From Spirochaetales bacterium (GTDB taxonomy: Bacteria; Spirochaetota; Spirochaetia; ARS1246), in contig NZCE01000050.1 of assembly GCA_002688185.1 (NCBI GenBank), positions 1 to 64,000 on the forward strand: a stretch of DNA of 64,000 bases, given 5' to 3'. The stretch's first letter is position 1. Each line of letters starts with the position of its first letter. Both the position numbers and the translations under genes were made by a program. This document shows, piece after piece, positions 1 to 7,840 of this stretch. The notes beneath the pieces were generated by a model, which saw only the letters and a list, made by a program, of their open reading frames with translations, did no database searches and was not told the origin of the DNA.

Positions 1-73
1 CCAACGCTTTTTTCAGAGCATTCAACTTGGGAGACAGAAGCTCATTTACTGAGGTCTGTATATTAGGTCGAAT

Positions 74-1021
74 ATGGACCTTATTCGGCCGACTGTGCTT
101 CTTTTCGCCTCATTTTGCATGCTGCAATTTGCCGGCTGCAATAGGGAGGAAGAGGAATCAAGCATCGGGAACCAAGCCGAGACAGTGCCGGCGGCAGAGG
201 CAGAGACGCCTAAGGTTGAGGTCCAGGACGTGGTGGCGCTCCCTGAGCCGCTGACTTGGGACACTATTCTCGAAAAACACGAGCTGCTTCCGTCCGCGAT
301 TACCGGCGAGTCGCTAAACTCTGCCGGATTCGCGCTGTATGAGAAAGGCCTCTTTGAGGATGCATCTATCGTTTTTCGTGAAGCGACAAGGCTCGATGAG
401 AATTATCGATACTCATTTTATAATCTCGCAAGTACGTTGGGTGTTTTGCACGGTAACAATGAGGCCGTCGATCTGGGCGAGCTTTTCCGCGCCTTGGATC
501 GTTCGATTATGATCGCTCCAATCGAGCGGTTGGCAAAGGTGGCCGGCGACGCCGATTTTGACTCACTTAGGGATTTAGCTGAGTACCACAGGATTATTGC
601 CAAACATCAACTCTCTGGGTCATACGATTCTAACATTTCATATCAGTATAGTTTTTATCCAGATGGGAGATTCATTTACTTTCTGATGTTTGAAATGGGC
701 GCGCTCGGGGAGGGTTCATGGTACCTTCAACCTGATGGTTCCGACCCCGACCGAGGGCTAGTGGAATTGAGTGGACGTTACGCCTCTGAAAGTGCAGTAG
801 ATGGCAGTATCCGGTCGCGCCGGTACCCTTTCGCAACTTACGACTTAGCTGACAAGACTATATCGCTTTTCTCAGATAGCGCAAGAAAGGATCAAATGCG
901 CGTGTTGCGGTTTAATGGAAATTTCGTGAATCCTGTCGGCCAGTACGAGATTCCGGATGTTCCAATCGACGAATACGAGAATCATTACCTTTATCAAAAA
1001 GTAATAGATTTGCGACGATAA
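74..1021 (+). CDS. Putative TPR-containing lipoprotein, function unknown
   Basis: 315 aa. The N terminus is a lipoprotein signal peptide: Arg5, a hydrophobic core and a lipobox LQFAGC with the lipidated Cys at residue 22, followed by an acidic linker rich in Glu and Ala (about 24-55). Residues about 80-120 look like one or two TPR helices (FALYEKGLFEDASIVFREAT). The C-terminal half is predicted mostly beta, with aromatic and glycine-rich strands (for example GEGSWYL), and matches no family I recognise. The ATG follows a weak AGGT 6 bases upstream. A TATATT hexamer at 59-64 could be a -10 element, giving a very short leader, but no good -35 is visible. Envelope location is well supported; function is not known. 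Confidence 0.75.
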   Translation: MDLIRPTVLLFASFCMLQFAGCNREEEESSIGNQAETVPAAEAETPKVEVQDVVALPEPLTWDTILEKHELLPSAITGESLNSAGFALYEKGLFEDASIVFREATRLDENYRYSFYNLASTLGVLHGNNEAVDLGELFRALDRSIMIAPIERLAKVAGDADFDSLRDLAEYHRIIAKHQLSGSYDSNISYQYSFYPDGRFIYFLMFEMGALGEGSWYLQPDGSDPDRGLVELSGRYASESAVDGSIRSRRYPFATYDLADKTISLFSDSARKDQMRVLRFNGNFVNPVGQYEIPDVPIDEYENHYLYQKVIDLRR

Positions 1022-1182
1022 GCAGGTTCTTAATTATTGCTCCAGGCACAATCGGGGATTGCTCCCCCGAAGCCCCCGCAGATCCGGACGGCCCCAATTA
1101 AGGCATCCCATCGGCGCCCGCCGATCGCTCACGCCGGCTGGGCGCCCCCCCAATCTCACGTTCGACTCCCGCTTACACACGT
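1022..1182. other. GC-rich intergenic stretch with two hairpins
   Basis: No convincing gene. Two inverted repeats can be seen: 1052-1057 with 1065-1070 (TCGGGG/CCCCGA, 7-base loop), and 1113-1119 with 1140-1146 (GGCGCCC/GGGCGCC) containing an inner GCCG/CGGC stem. Neither is followed by a T-run, so they are not standard terminators. At 1161-1173 the plus strand carries GTTCGACTCCCGC, a copy in inverted orientation of the tmRNA T-arm sequence. Confidence 0.5.
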
Positions 1183-1224
1183 AAAACAGCCCGCCAACCG
1201 GCGGACCGGTCAGCGGGCTGTTTT
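1183..1224. terminator. Bidirectional Rho-independent terminator
   Basis: A 12-base arm at 1183-1194 (AAAACAGCCCGC) is perfectly complementary to 1213-1224 (GCGGGCTGTTTT), separated by an 18-base loop that itself contains CCGG-type pairing. Each strand ends in four T, so it can serve the minus-strand tmRNA, whose 3' end it abuts, and possibly the lipoprotein transcript from the plus strand. Confidence 0.75.
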
Positions 1225-1576
1225 GGAGGTGGCGGGAGTCGAACCCGCGTCCTAAAGGGCGGACGGTACGTATCTACAAGCTTAGGTTTTTCTTACAGTT
1301 TTAGGTGACAGTACGGTGAAAAACCTGACCATCTATCACCCTATTCCGGATTTGATGTCCCGCCTATCACCCGAACTTGATAAACGGTGAGCCTTGATTT
1401 CTGTCAGGCGGTCCCCGGCTTCATGGCTGCATCCGAGGCGCCCGTAGCTGCACTAATTAGGCAGCTAATGCCAAATTATTATCGTTGGCAAATAAAGGGT
1501 TGCCAGGTTAAGGAGACTGACACTCCGCCTGCAACGCAAAATCTCACAATCCTTCAGTCGAATCCGGTGCACCCCC
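1224..1576 (-). ncRNA. ssrA: Transfer-messenger RNA (tmRNA)
   Basis: tmRNA rescues ribosomes stalled on broken mRNAs, acting with SmpB (gene at 4679-5146). On the minus strand the 5' end reads GGGGGTGCACCGGATTCGAC, the 3' end carries the T-arm GGTTCGACTCCCGCC, and GGGGGUG (1576-1570) pairs with CACCUCC (1231-1225) to form the 7-bp acceptor stem. Position 1224 gives the discriminator A. The CCA tail is not encoded, so it must be added after transcription. The tag reading frame is at 1489-1457: it begins at a GCC resume codon, encodes ANDNNLALAA and ends in TAA, a typical ssrA degron ending in ALAA. Length is about 353 nt, within the usual range. A strong terminator follows directly. Confidence 0.95.
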
Positions 1577-1586
1577 CAAATGTCTT

Positions 1587-1625
1587 ATTATCAACAAAGA
1601 TACGTTCTCATCGGCTTTTTGTCTA
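1587..1625 (-). promoter_or_regulatory. Candidate tmRNA promoter
   Basis: Minus strand. TAGACA (1625-1620, 5 of 6 to the -35 consensus) lies 17 bases from TATCTT (1602-1597, 4 of 6 to the -10), which would give a short 5' extension removed by RNase P. Alternatively GATAAT (1592-1587) is a -10 whose start would fall almost at the mature 5' end. The two cannot be separated from sequence alone. The rest of 1577-1753 holds nothing else that I recognise. Confidence 0.4.
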
Positions 1626-1753
1626 CCTTGCTTTAGGAAGAGGCTGTTTATAAATTTTACGTCCTTTGCGAGACTTCTTTATTCCTCGCTTCAGCCATCT
1701 ACCTGCTTTTAGAAATAGCACCCTGAGAAAGGCATCGGCAACGCAAGATCGCC

Positions 1754-2803
1754 TTATCCGCAGAACTCCTCGATTGCGCCGGCGATGGCGGGCAAGCTGG
1801 TTCTCCAAACCCTATGGGGGACATTTTCAGAAAGCTGAATCTGCAGGTTCCCGGTTGACGCGGCAACTTCAAGTATTCTGAATGTTTCCCGCCGAATCTC
1901 ATCGGGCGGACGCAGATGCACTGAGGAAGGAAAGTTCATAAAAATCCTCATATCCGGCCAGAGCCTAATCACGTCTTCTATGGTTGTATCGTTGTCCGGC
2001 GCGGGGCTGAAGGAATCGAGACCTCTCACGCCGGAAATCGAAATTTTCTCCCACAGCGGTTTGAGATCGCCATCCATATGTACAAATACCGGCCGCCCAC
2101 TCGGCGCAAGTTTTTCGGCGAGGTCGCGATACAACGGGACGCAGTATTTTTCAAAGCGCGCCGGTCCGATAGCCGGGGCTGTGATATTGTCAGGGAAATC
2201 AATGAATGGGGCAGGGGAGTCGACGGCAATATCGAATATTTGACGAGCCAGCTCTTCCAAGATTTCTACAGTTTTGGCGACCTTTTGCGGGCAATCAACA
2301 AAATGGTAACCGAGGGCCTCGAGTCCTACCCATTGAACCCAGAGCTGTTGGTACGGCGACCGCTGTATAGCAACCAGGGGTATACCCCGGTCTCCCAGGT
2401 CTTCGGCGTCACGATTGTATCGCTCGTAATCCGCTTTTATTTGCCCGTCCTCCAATAGCGCCCACAGGGCCTCATAATCATCGGGTTTTTCCACAAAGTG
2501 CTTTCGAATTGAGCTGCTGTTATATTCGGGTTCAAATGCCCGTTCCTCAAAAATCGCGCCGGCGGGGGTATGGATGGTATTTCGTCGCCACCGAGTGCCT
2601 CCTCTGTCAAAATCTTCACTTTCAAATCGGCACTCTGAGTGCTCTACCTTGTGAATGGAGCTCCATCTCATGAGCCCGATTCGTTCACTACCCAAATGTG
2701 CGCTGACTTCCGCTACCGGCAGCAGTCCTTCATACATCACAAACGGCACTCGATCCACCGGCTCCCCGCGTACCACCGCAAGAATCCGCTCTTTCATCGT
2801 CAT
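1754..2803 (-). CDS. Uroporphyrinogen decarboxylase (URO-D) superfamily protein, not HemE
   Basis: 349 aa. The opening (MTMKERILAVVRGEPVDRVP) is typical of the URO-D-like superfamily of TIM-barrel enzymes, which covers heme-pathway HemE and many corrinoid-linked methyltransferases. The family substrate and metal region appears as VHMDGDLKPL (His242, Asp244), where MtaA/MtbA-type enzymes have His-x-Cys; the heme-enzyme signature is not seen. Such proteins often sit in catabolic clusters, and this one lies 63 bases downstream of a sulfatase gene. The start is supported by GGAG 7 bases before the ATG. The substrate is unknown; a demethylase or other catabolic role is inference only. Confidence 0.75.
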   Translation of the reverse strand: MTMKERILAVVRGEPVDRVPFVMYEGLLPVAEVSAHLGSERIGLMRWSSIHKVEHSECRFESEDFDRGGTRWRRNTIHTPAGAIFEERAFEPEYNSSSIRKHFVEKPDDYEALWALLEDGQIKADYERYNRDAEDLGDRGIPLVAIQRSPYQQLWVQWVGLEALGYHFVDCPQKVAKTVEILEELARQIFDIAVDSPAPFIDFPDNITAPAIGPARFEKYCVPLYRDLAEKLAPSGRPVFVHMDGDLKPLWEKISISGVRGLDSFSPAPDNDTTIEDVIRLWPDMRIFMNFPSSVHLRPPDEIRRETFRILEVAASTGNLQIQLSENVPHRVWRTSLPAIAGAIEEFCG

Positions 2804-2866
2804 AATAGATCTCCAATGATTGATATATCAGATTAAGAATCGGGCCACTTAATCTCGCGATATCGA

Positions 2867-4648
2867 TTAGCGGATATCACCGTGCTTTTTTTTCCTGACA
2901 TAAACATAGTATGGGGCAATAAGACGTTCTATTTTGTCGTGAAAAGACGCATATAGCCTATCTTGACCGGTCTGCAATGTCACGTCAAATTGCGCCCCGG
3001 TGTCATCAACACCGATCTCCTGCTGGTATGTCTTACCCCCGATGGTGATTTGAGCCCATCCGATCTGGAGCGCGGTGCCACCCGAATAATGGCTGGCATC
3101 CGCGTCTTTTATTGCGTCTTTCCGCCATTCTATGTCGTCGCCGTCAATGCCGGCTATTGCGGCATAGCCGGTCTCTTCCGGCCATCGTCTGAGCTCTATC
3201 TCATACGCGCCCGGGGACCTGATATCAACCTCCCAATATCCACTGCACACAATGCCCTGACGCACCTGACGATGGTTCCAAACGGCATTGCAGGCTTCAT
3301 TCCGAATGTCATGGGTAGTGATTTTTACCGGCTCCTCATCTCGGCCAAGAGAAATCGGGATATCGCGGTCAAATTGCTCCGATACGATATCCCACCAGGA
3401 ATCATAGCCTGCTCTGAGATCGGTAACGACATCTGGATTCCTATCTGCAACGCTATTCCGTTGACCGGGGTCTTGTGACAGATCGTACAACTCGTTTCCG
3501 TTGACCAGCCGCCACCGGTTTTTCATAACGGAACTTTTGCGCCACTTCATCGGTCTGGCGATCCTCTGGGTATCACTCACAATAATCCGCTCTTGCCAAG
3601 ACGGATCGTCTGAGTCGCCCCGGACAAGTGGCCCTAAGTCCTTTCCGTGAAATGTACGGCCATCCGGCACTTGCACGCCACAGAGGCTTAGCAGGGTAGG
3701 CATGACATCCACATAGCTGGCTAGAGAGGAAATATCGCGGCCTCCCCGGATATCTCCGTTGGGATAACGAATGATGAACGGCACACGGTGTCCTCCGTCG
3801 TAGGGAGATCCTTTTTTGCCCCGCATACCGGCGTTAAAACTACCGGGCCCTTCAAACGGAAAGCCTTTTTCATCAAGCTCGACGCCCGTCGCGGTGCCGT
3901 TATCTGTCATAAAGACAAGAATCGTATCGTCAGCAATCCCAAGCTCCACAAGCTTTGACCTAAGCTTGCCAAAGTTTTCATCGATATTGGTAATCATACC
4001 GTAGAATCTAGCCCGATCTTCATGCGGGGTGGAATCTCGATACATATCGATATATTTGGGCTCTACGTTGAGCGGGCCATGGGGAGCGTTTGTGGCTATA
4101 TAGCAGAAAAACGCCTCGTCTTTGTGCTCTTCAATAAACCTCATTCCCTCTCGAAAAAACACATCGGTACAGTAGCCCTCAAATTTGCCGGGCTTGCCAT
4201 TGACAAAATAAGTGTCATCAAAATAATCGTTGCCCCAATGATCTCCCGTGTTACCGATTCCGCCTCCTGCATGATAAACGGATCTCTCAAACCCCCTCTC
4301 GTGAGGTCTATACGGCTGACTGTCGCCAAGGTGCCACTTTCCAAAATGCCCGGTCCGGTATCCGGCTTCATGAAACGCATTGGCAAGAGTCCATTCATCT
4401 TCGCGAAGGAGCGACCTCCCTCCAATGGTGTGCCACACTCCGGCACTGTTGCAGTAATGTCCCGTCAATAATCCCGATCTGGTGGGCGCGCATGTCGTTC
4501 CTACGTGAAAGTCGGTAAAACGAATTGCGTCACCATAGTGGGCGTCGATATTGGGGGTTTTAATTACATCATTGCCGTGGCACCCAAGTTCACCATAGCC
4601 CTGGTCGTCTGTAAGTATAAAAACTACGTTTGGTTGTTTCTGATTCAT
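2867..4648 (-). CDS. Type I (formylglycine-dependent) sulfatase
   Basis: 593 aa, alkaline phosphatase/sulfatase superfamily; hydrolyses sulfate esters, substrate unknown. The metal-binding N terminus is VVFILTDDQG (Asp14, Asp15). The sulfatase signature CAPTR (Cys53) fits C-x-P-x-R, so Cys53 should be converted to formylglycine by FGE or by an anaerobic radical SAM enzyme. GHFGKWHLGD and FMTDNG are further family motifs. A C-terminal extension (about 445-593) is beta-rich and of unknown role. No signal peptide is visible, which suggests a cytoplasmic enzyme. I place the start at ATG 4648, preceded by TGAGGA, rather than at the upstream TTG (4678) touching the smpB stop. It lies in the same transcription unit as smpB and the FGE-like gene. 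Confidence 0.9.
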   Translation of the reverse strand: MNQKQPNVVFILTDDQGYGELGCHGNDVIKTPNIDAHYGDAIRFTDFHVGTTCAPTRSGLLTGHYCNSAGVWHTIGGRSLLREDEWTLANAFHEAGYRTGHFGKWHLGDSQPYRPHERGFERSVYHAGGGIGNTGDHWGNDYFDDTYFVNGKPGKFEGYCTDVFFREGMRFIEEHKDEAFFCYIATNAPHGPLNVEPKYIDMYRDSTPHEDRARFYGMITNIDENFGKLRSKLVELGIADDTILVFMTDNGTATGVELDEKGFPFEGPGSFNAGMRGKKGSPYDGGHRVPFIIRYPNGDIRGGRDISSLASYVDVMPTLLSLCGVQVPDGRTFHGKDLGPLVRGDSDDPSWQERIIVSDTQRIARPMKWRKSSVMKNRWRLVNGNELYDLSQDPGQRNSVADRNPDVVTDLRAGYDSWWDIVSEQFDRDIPISLGRDEEPVKITTHDIRNEACNAVWNHRQVRQGIVCSGYWEVDIRSPGAYEIELRRWPEETGYAAIAGIDGDDIEWRKDAIKDADASHYSGGTALQIGWAQITIGGKTYQQEIGVDDTGAQFDVTLQTGQDRLYASFHDKIERLIAPYYVYVRKKKHGDIR

Positions 4649-4678
4649 TGCATCCTCAAATCTCAACAGTTTTGCCAA

Positions 4679-5146
4679 TTATCGCCGGCTTCTCAATTCC
4701 CGCTCCGCCTCTCGATTCAAGTCCCGCTGCTTAATCGATTGACGTTTATCGACCAAGTTCTTCCCTCGGCAGACGGCGAGCTCGACTTTTACCAATCCCT
4801 TTTTAAGATAAACCTTCATGGGAATGAGGGTAAATCCCCGCTCATCGACTTTGCGCCTGAGCCGCTTTATCTCTTGCCGGTGAGCGAGAAGCCTTCTTTC
4901 CCGGATAGGATCATGATTGAAAATTGTGCCATGCTCATAAGGAGCAATATGAAAACCCACAAGCCAGAGCTCATTTTCCCTTATCCGGCCATATGCATCA
5001 GAAAAGGCAAATTTCCCGGCTTTTATCGACTTAACCTCGGTGCCGACGAGGGCAATCCCACACTCAAACGAATCTTCCACTTGGTAGTTAAAACGAGCTC
5101 GTCGATTGACCGACAGGATCTTTGCACCGGATAGCTGCGTTGCCAT
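4679..5146 (-). CDS. smpB: SsrA-binding protein SmpB
   Basis: 155 aa, the normal family length. SmpB binds the tRNA-like part of tmRNA and delivers it to stalled ribosomes. Recognisable segments are the N-terminal NRRARFNYQVEDSFECGIAL, then GTEVKSIKAGKFAFSDAYG, the central HIAPYEHG, and the lysine and arginine-rich tail KNLVDKRQSIKQRD that enters the mRNA channel. It starts 3 bases after the stop of the FGE-like gene and is followed by the sulfatase, so it is translated from a shared message. Its RNA partner ssrA lies 3.1 kb downstream on the same strand, beyond two catabolic genes. Confidence 0.97.
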   Translation of the reverse strand: MATQLSGAKILSVNRRARFNYQVEDSFECGIALVGTEVKSIKAGKFAFSDAYGRIRENELWLVGFHIAPYEHGTIFNHDPIRERRLLAHRQEIKRLRRKVDERGFTLIPMKVYLKKGLVKVELAVCRGKNLVDKRQSIKQRDLNREAERELRSRR

Positions 5147-5149
5147 AGA

Positions 5150-6757
5150 TTATTTTTTTACCATCACAATGCGAAAGCCGGTAAACGGTGTGCACCATTC
5201 CGGCGGCTGAGATCCGCGAGTAACCGGGCTGATTCGATCCTCGGTCCGGTTGACCCAAGATCCACCCCTCACTACCACCTCGGCTCCCCGCATCTCCGTT
5301 GGCTCCTCAACAATGGGGGTCCACGAGCTCAAAAAATACGCGGCAGGCTGGTACCATGTGACGCACCACTCCCACAAACTTCCCATCAGTGCCTCTACGC
5401 CGAGACGGCCCTGCAACGGCGCCGGACCGTCGGCGTGTAAATCGCCGGATGCTTCTTCTTCAGTGCTGGACAGTTTTGCCGCCCATTCCCATTCGACTTC
5501 AGTCGGAAGACGTACCTCAAAGCCGCCCCAAGCTTCCGGCAGAGTTGTTTCAAACCACGCGGCGAATGCCTGTGCCGCATTATATGAAACGAATGAAACG
5601 GGCAGATCTCCAGGCAGCTGGTCTGGAAAATCATTCAAATATTGGTCATCCACCGCATTTCGGTCAATCAGATCCCTCTTATTGTCCGGATGCCATTCGG
5701 GGCTTTGGGCGACGAACTCTGCATAGGCATCGCGAGTAACCTCCCCTTTAAGCATGTACAATTCACCCACACTCGCAGGGTGTGGCAACTCATTACTTTG
5801 GGACGCTCCGGTCGGCATACCGAATGCAAACTCCCCTGCCGGCACCCGTACAAACGGCAGCCCCCTAATGATCCGCTCATCCCTGATGCGCTCGGGCTCT
5901 ATAGCATTGTACCGTTCCAAGACTTGCCGGTATGAGGCAACAGTTTCAAGAAACCAATCGCTTTCTCTATATTTGACGGTTGCTAAAGCGGGAAGCACAG
6001 CGGGTATGAGCAACGGTAGGTTCTTATATGCCTGCTTTAGCACCGCCAAACGACGGATACCCAGCACTAAAGTGTCAGGGGTAGGAATGAGACCTTTCGA
6101 CTCATGCAAAAGAGTACCCCGTACCAGGTCGGCAATTGTGATTGGATTGTCGGCTGCGGCAAGTGCTTGAAGCAAAAATTCGTCGATCAGGGAAGCATCA
6201 AAGGTCGCAGCGGACGCAGTTGTTTTTGTAGCCGAATATATGTCGTTGATGATATCAGAGATGAGATACGGTGGCTGGTATGAGGGGCCGAATCTATCGA
6301 CCAAAGCCCACTCACTTAGATCAGCAAAACCGCCGACTATGAGTTCTTTTAGAGTATCTATTTCTAATGATTGTGAAATTATCTCTCTTCTTGGTACAAA
6401 CAGCGATCCAAGAAGGCGTCCGCGCGTCGATATTTGGATAGCCTGGGTGACGAAATACTTACGTCGTATGGTGACTTCGTGTTCGCCCTTCTGGACAAAA
6501 GCTTTGGTGGGAGTTGACCCGGCATATTTCCCATCGACGAATACGGCCGCACCTCTGGGCACGGTGCTGACGGTATACAAAGTCCCGTTTCTCCTTATTC
6601 CCGGCAGGAACAAAAGCAGGAACAGCAATCCGGCGCCGACCAAAACATACAGAAAGGTAAGATATGCACCAGGCTTGATTCCTAAAAGTGGCTTTAGCTT
6701 TACGCTGACTTGGGATATATCTTCAAGCTCATCGGCCGGCTTTGGCTGCTTTGGCAT
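5150..6757 (-). CDS. Membrane protein with PEGA domain and FGE/SUMF1-like domain
   Basis: 535 aa. Residues about 31-53 form a transmembrane helix, and residues about 59-110 a PEGA-type beta domain (VPRGAAVFVDGKYAGSTP). A middle region follows, then a C-terminal FGE/SUMF1 (formylglycine-generating enzyme fold) domain from about 300, with LPTEVEWEWAAK, GSLWEWC and VVRGGSW near the end. The paired catalytic cysteines that true aerobic FGEs carry shortly before the final GFR are absent: this stretch reads SQPPEWCTPFTGFR, with a single cysteine. It is therefore probably a non-catalytic FGE-fold ligand-binding or structural protein, even though a sulfatase gene lies two genes downstream. No ribosome binding site precedes the ATG; a consensus promoter ends 8 bases upstream. 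Confidence 0.8.
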   Translation of the reverse strand: MPKQPKPADELEDISQVSVKLKPLLGIKPGAYLTFLYVLVGAGLLFLLLFLPGIRRNGTLYTVSTVPRGAAVFVDGKYAGSTPTKAFVQKGEHEVTIRRKYFVTQAIQISTRGRLLGSLFVPRREIISQSLEIDTLKELIVGGFADLSEWALVDRFGPSYQPPYLISDIINDIYSATKTTASAATFDASLIDEFLLQALAAADNPITIADLVRGTLLHESKGLIPTPDTLVLGIRRLAVLKQAYKNLPLLIPAVLPALATVKYRESDWFLETVASYRQVLERYNAIEPERIRDERIIRGLPFVRVPAGEFAFGMPTGASQSNELPHPASVGELYMLKGEVTRDAYAEFVAQSPEWHPDNKRDLIDRNAVDDQYLNDFPDQLPGDLPVSFVSYNAAQAFAAWFETTLPEAWGGFEVRLPTEVEWEWAAKLSSTEEEASGDLHADGPAPLQGRLGVEALMGSLWEWCVTWYQPAAYFLSSWTPIVEEPTEMRGAEVVVRGGSWVNRTEDRISPVTRGSQPPEWCTPFTGFRIVMVKK

Positions 6758-6765
6758 AGGTCGGC

Positions 6766-6794
6766 ATTATAGGAGCACTCCCGCTGCTTGTCAA
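6766..6794 (-). promoter_or_regulatory. Perfect sigma-70-type promoter, probably leaderless
   Basis: Minus strand: TTGACA at 6794-6789, a spacer of exactly 17 bases, and TATAAT at 6771-6766, both matching consensus 6 of 6. Only 8 bases (GCCGACCT) separate the -10 from the ATG at 6757, so transcription should begin within about two bases of the start codon. It would drive the FGE-like gene, smpB, and probably the sulfatase and URO-D-like genes. Confidence 0.85.
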
Positions 6795-6833
6795 TCTCAA
6801 TGCTTGTATGTTACTGTCCGTCAAGGAGTTATC

Positions 6834-7808
6834 ATGGATAGGTGGTATGCTGACATAACCCATTTTACTGAAACTATCCTCACTTGGCGCAAAAGAAGAT
6901 TGCTCCGCAAAAAGGCAAAGCAGAAAAAAAGACACGTCATAATAGAATGGCTAGATGCATTTCTGTGGGCGGCTTTTGTCGTCTTGCTTATCAATCAATA
7001 TCTATTTCAAGCATATCAGATACCCACTCCGTCAATGGAGAATACGCTAAAAATCAGTGACCGAATATTTGTAAATAAGTTGATATACGGACCCGAGCTA
7101 CTACCGGGGATCGTCAAGCTGCCCGGCTACCGAGTTCCCACCCGCAATAAAATCATCATATTTGAGAGCCCGACATACATCTCAAAAGGGACTCTTTTTG
7201 ATATCGTGCAGCGCATTCTCTATATGCTCACTCTGTCGCTGGTTGATATCGATAGGGATGAGAACGGCCAACCACGCGCACATTTTCTTATAAAGCGGGC
7301 CATCGGTGTTGCAGGTGACCGTCTGAGAATCAGGGCCGGTGAAGTTGAGCTAAAGGCCCCCGGGCTTGGCGAATGGACAAAAGAAAGAGCACTCAACCCG
7401 CTACATCCAATTGCCTACGAGACCCAACGGATGATTAAAGAAGACGAGTATGATGTGATACGGGCCGCCATCAAGGTACGAGAGTATCGGAATCTTTCAA
7501 TCGAGCCGGACCCGTCTGAGGCGGCGATGGTGGAGTCTTCTCAGTCCATAAAAAATGATGGGTATGAGCGAGCCGCGGTCTATAACAGCACCATTCACCA
7601 GATAAATCCTCACCAGAGCCGTTACCGCAGCGAATACAGGCGCTACCTCCTAGGTTGGTACATACCGGAAGGATGGATTTTTCCAATGGGGGACAACAGG
7701 GATAACTCGAATGATGCGCGGTACTTTGGCCCGGTGCGCCTGGAAAAAGTGCTTGGGAAAGCTATGTTTATATACTGGCCCCTCGGCAGGCTGGGCGCAG
7801 CGCGTTAG
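6834..7808 (+). CDS. lepB: Type I signal peptidase
   Basis: 324 aa. Cleaves N-terminal signal peptides of exported proteins at the outer face of the inner membrane. A basic N terminus (about 18-33) precedes one transmembrane helix (about 40-60). The nucleophile box is IPTPSMENTL with Ser67, although Asn stands where the family usually has Pro. The general-base box is HFLIKRAIGVAGDRL with Lys154, and the C-terminal GDNRDNSNDARYFGPV box is intact. Between the last two there is an insertion of about 120 residues, longer than in E. coli-type enzymes. The start is ATG 6834, preceded by AAGGAG; the frame is open further upstream but without a site. A second, divergent copy follows 32 bases later. 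Confidence 0.93.
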   Translation: MDRWYADITHFTETILTWRKRRLLRKKAKQKKRHVIIEWLDAFLWAAFVVLLINQYLFQAYQIPTPSMENTLKISDRIFVNKLIYGPELLPGIVKLPGYRVPTRNKIIIFESPTYISKGTLFDIVQRILYMLTLSLVDIDRDENGQPRAHFLIKRAIGVAGDRLRIRAGEVELKAPGLGEWTKERALNPLHPIAYETQRMIKEDEYDVIRAAIKVREYRNLSIEPDPSEAAMVESSQSIKNDGYERAAVYNSTIHQINPHQSRYRSEYRRYLLGWYIPEGWIFPMGDNRDNSNDARYFGPVRLEKVLGKAMFIYWPLGRLGAAR

Positions 7809-7840
7809 CATTGGCGTTATGAGCACCGCGGCGGAATTCT

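Noticed and set aside
1155..1180. tRNA-like TTCGACTCCCGC suggesting a tRNA gene on the plus strand
   Set aside because: The flanking bases do not pair into a T-stem and no acceptor or anticodon arm can be drawn.
1387..1653. 88-residue open frame on the plus strand
   Set aside because: It lies antisense to the tmRNA and has no ribosome binding site or recognisable protein features.
1623..1808. Basic 61-residue minus-strand frame resembling a transposase end
   Set aside because: It overlaps the end of the URO-D-like gene in another frame, has no inverted repeats or other transposase motif, and is probably chance.
4022..4471. 149-residue plus-strand frame within the sulfatase gene
   Set aside because: It is antisense to conserved sulfatase motifs; a shadow of the coding strand.
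4649..4678. Sulfatase beginning at TTG 4678
   Set aside because: The ATG at 4648 has a ribosome binding site and the ten extra residues do not resemble a sulfatase N terminus.
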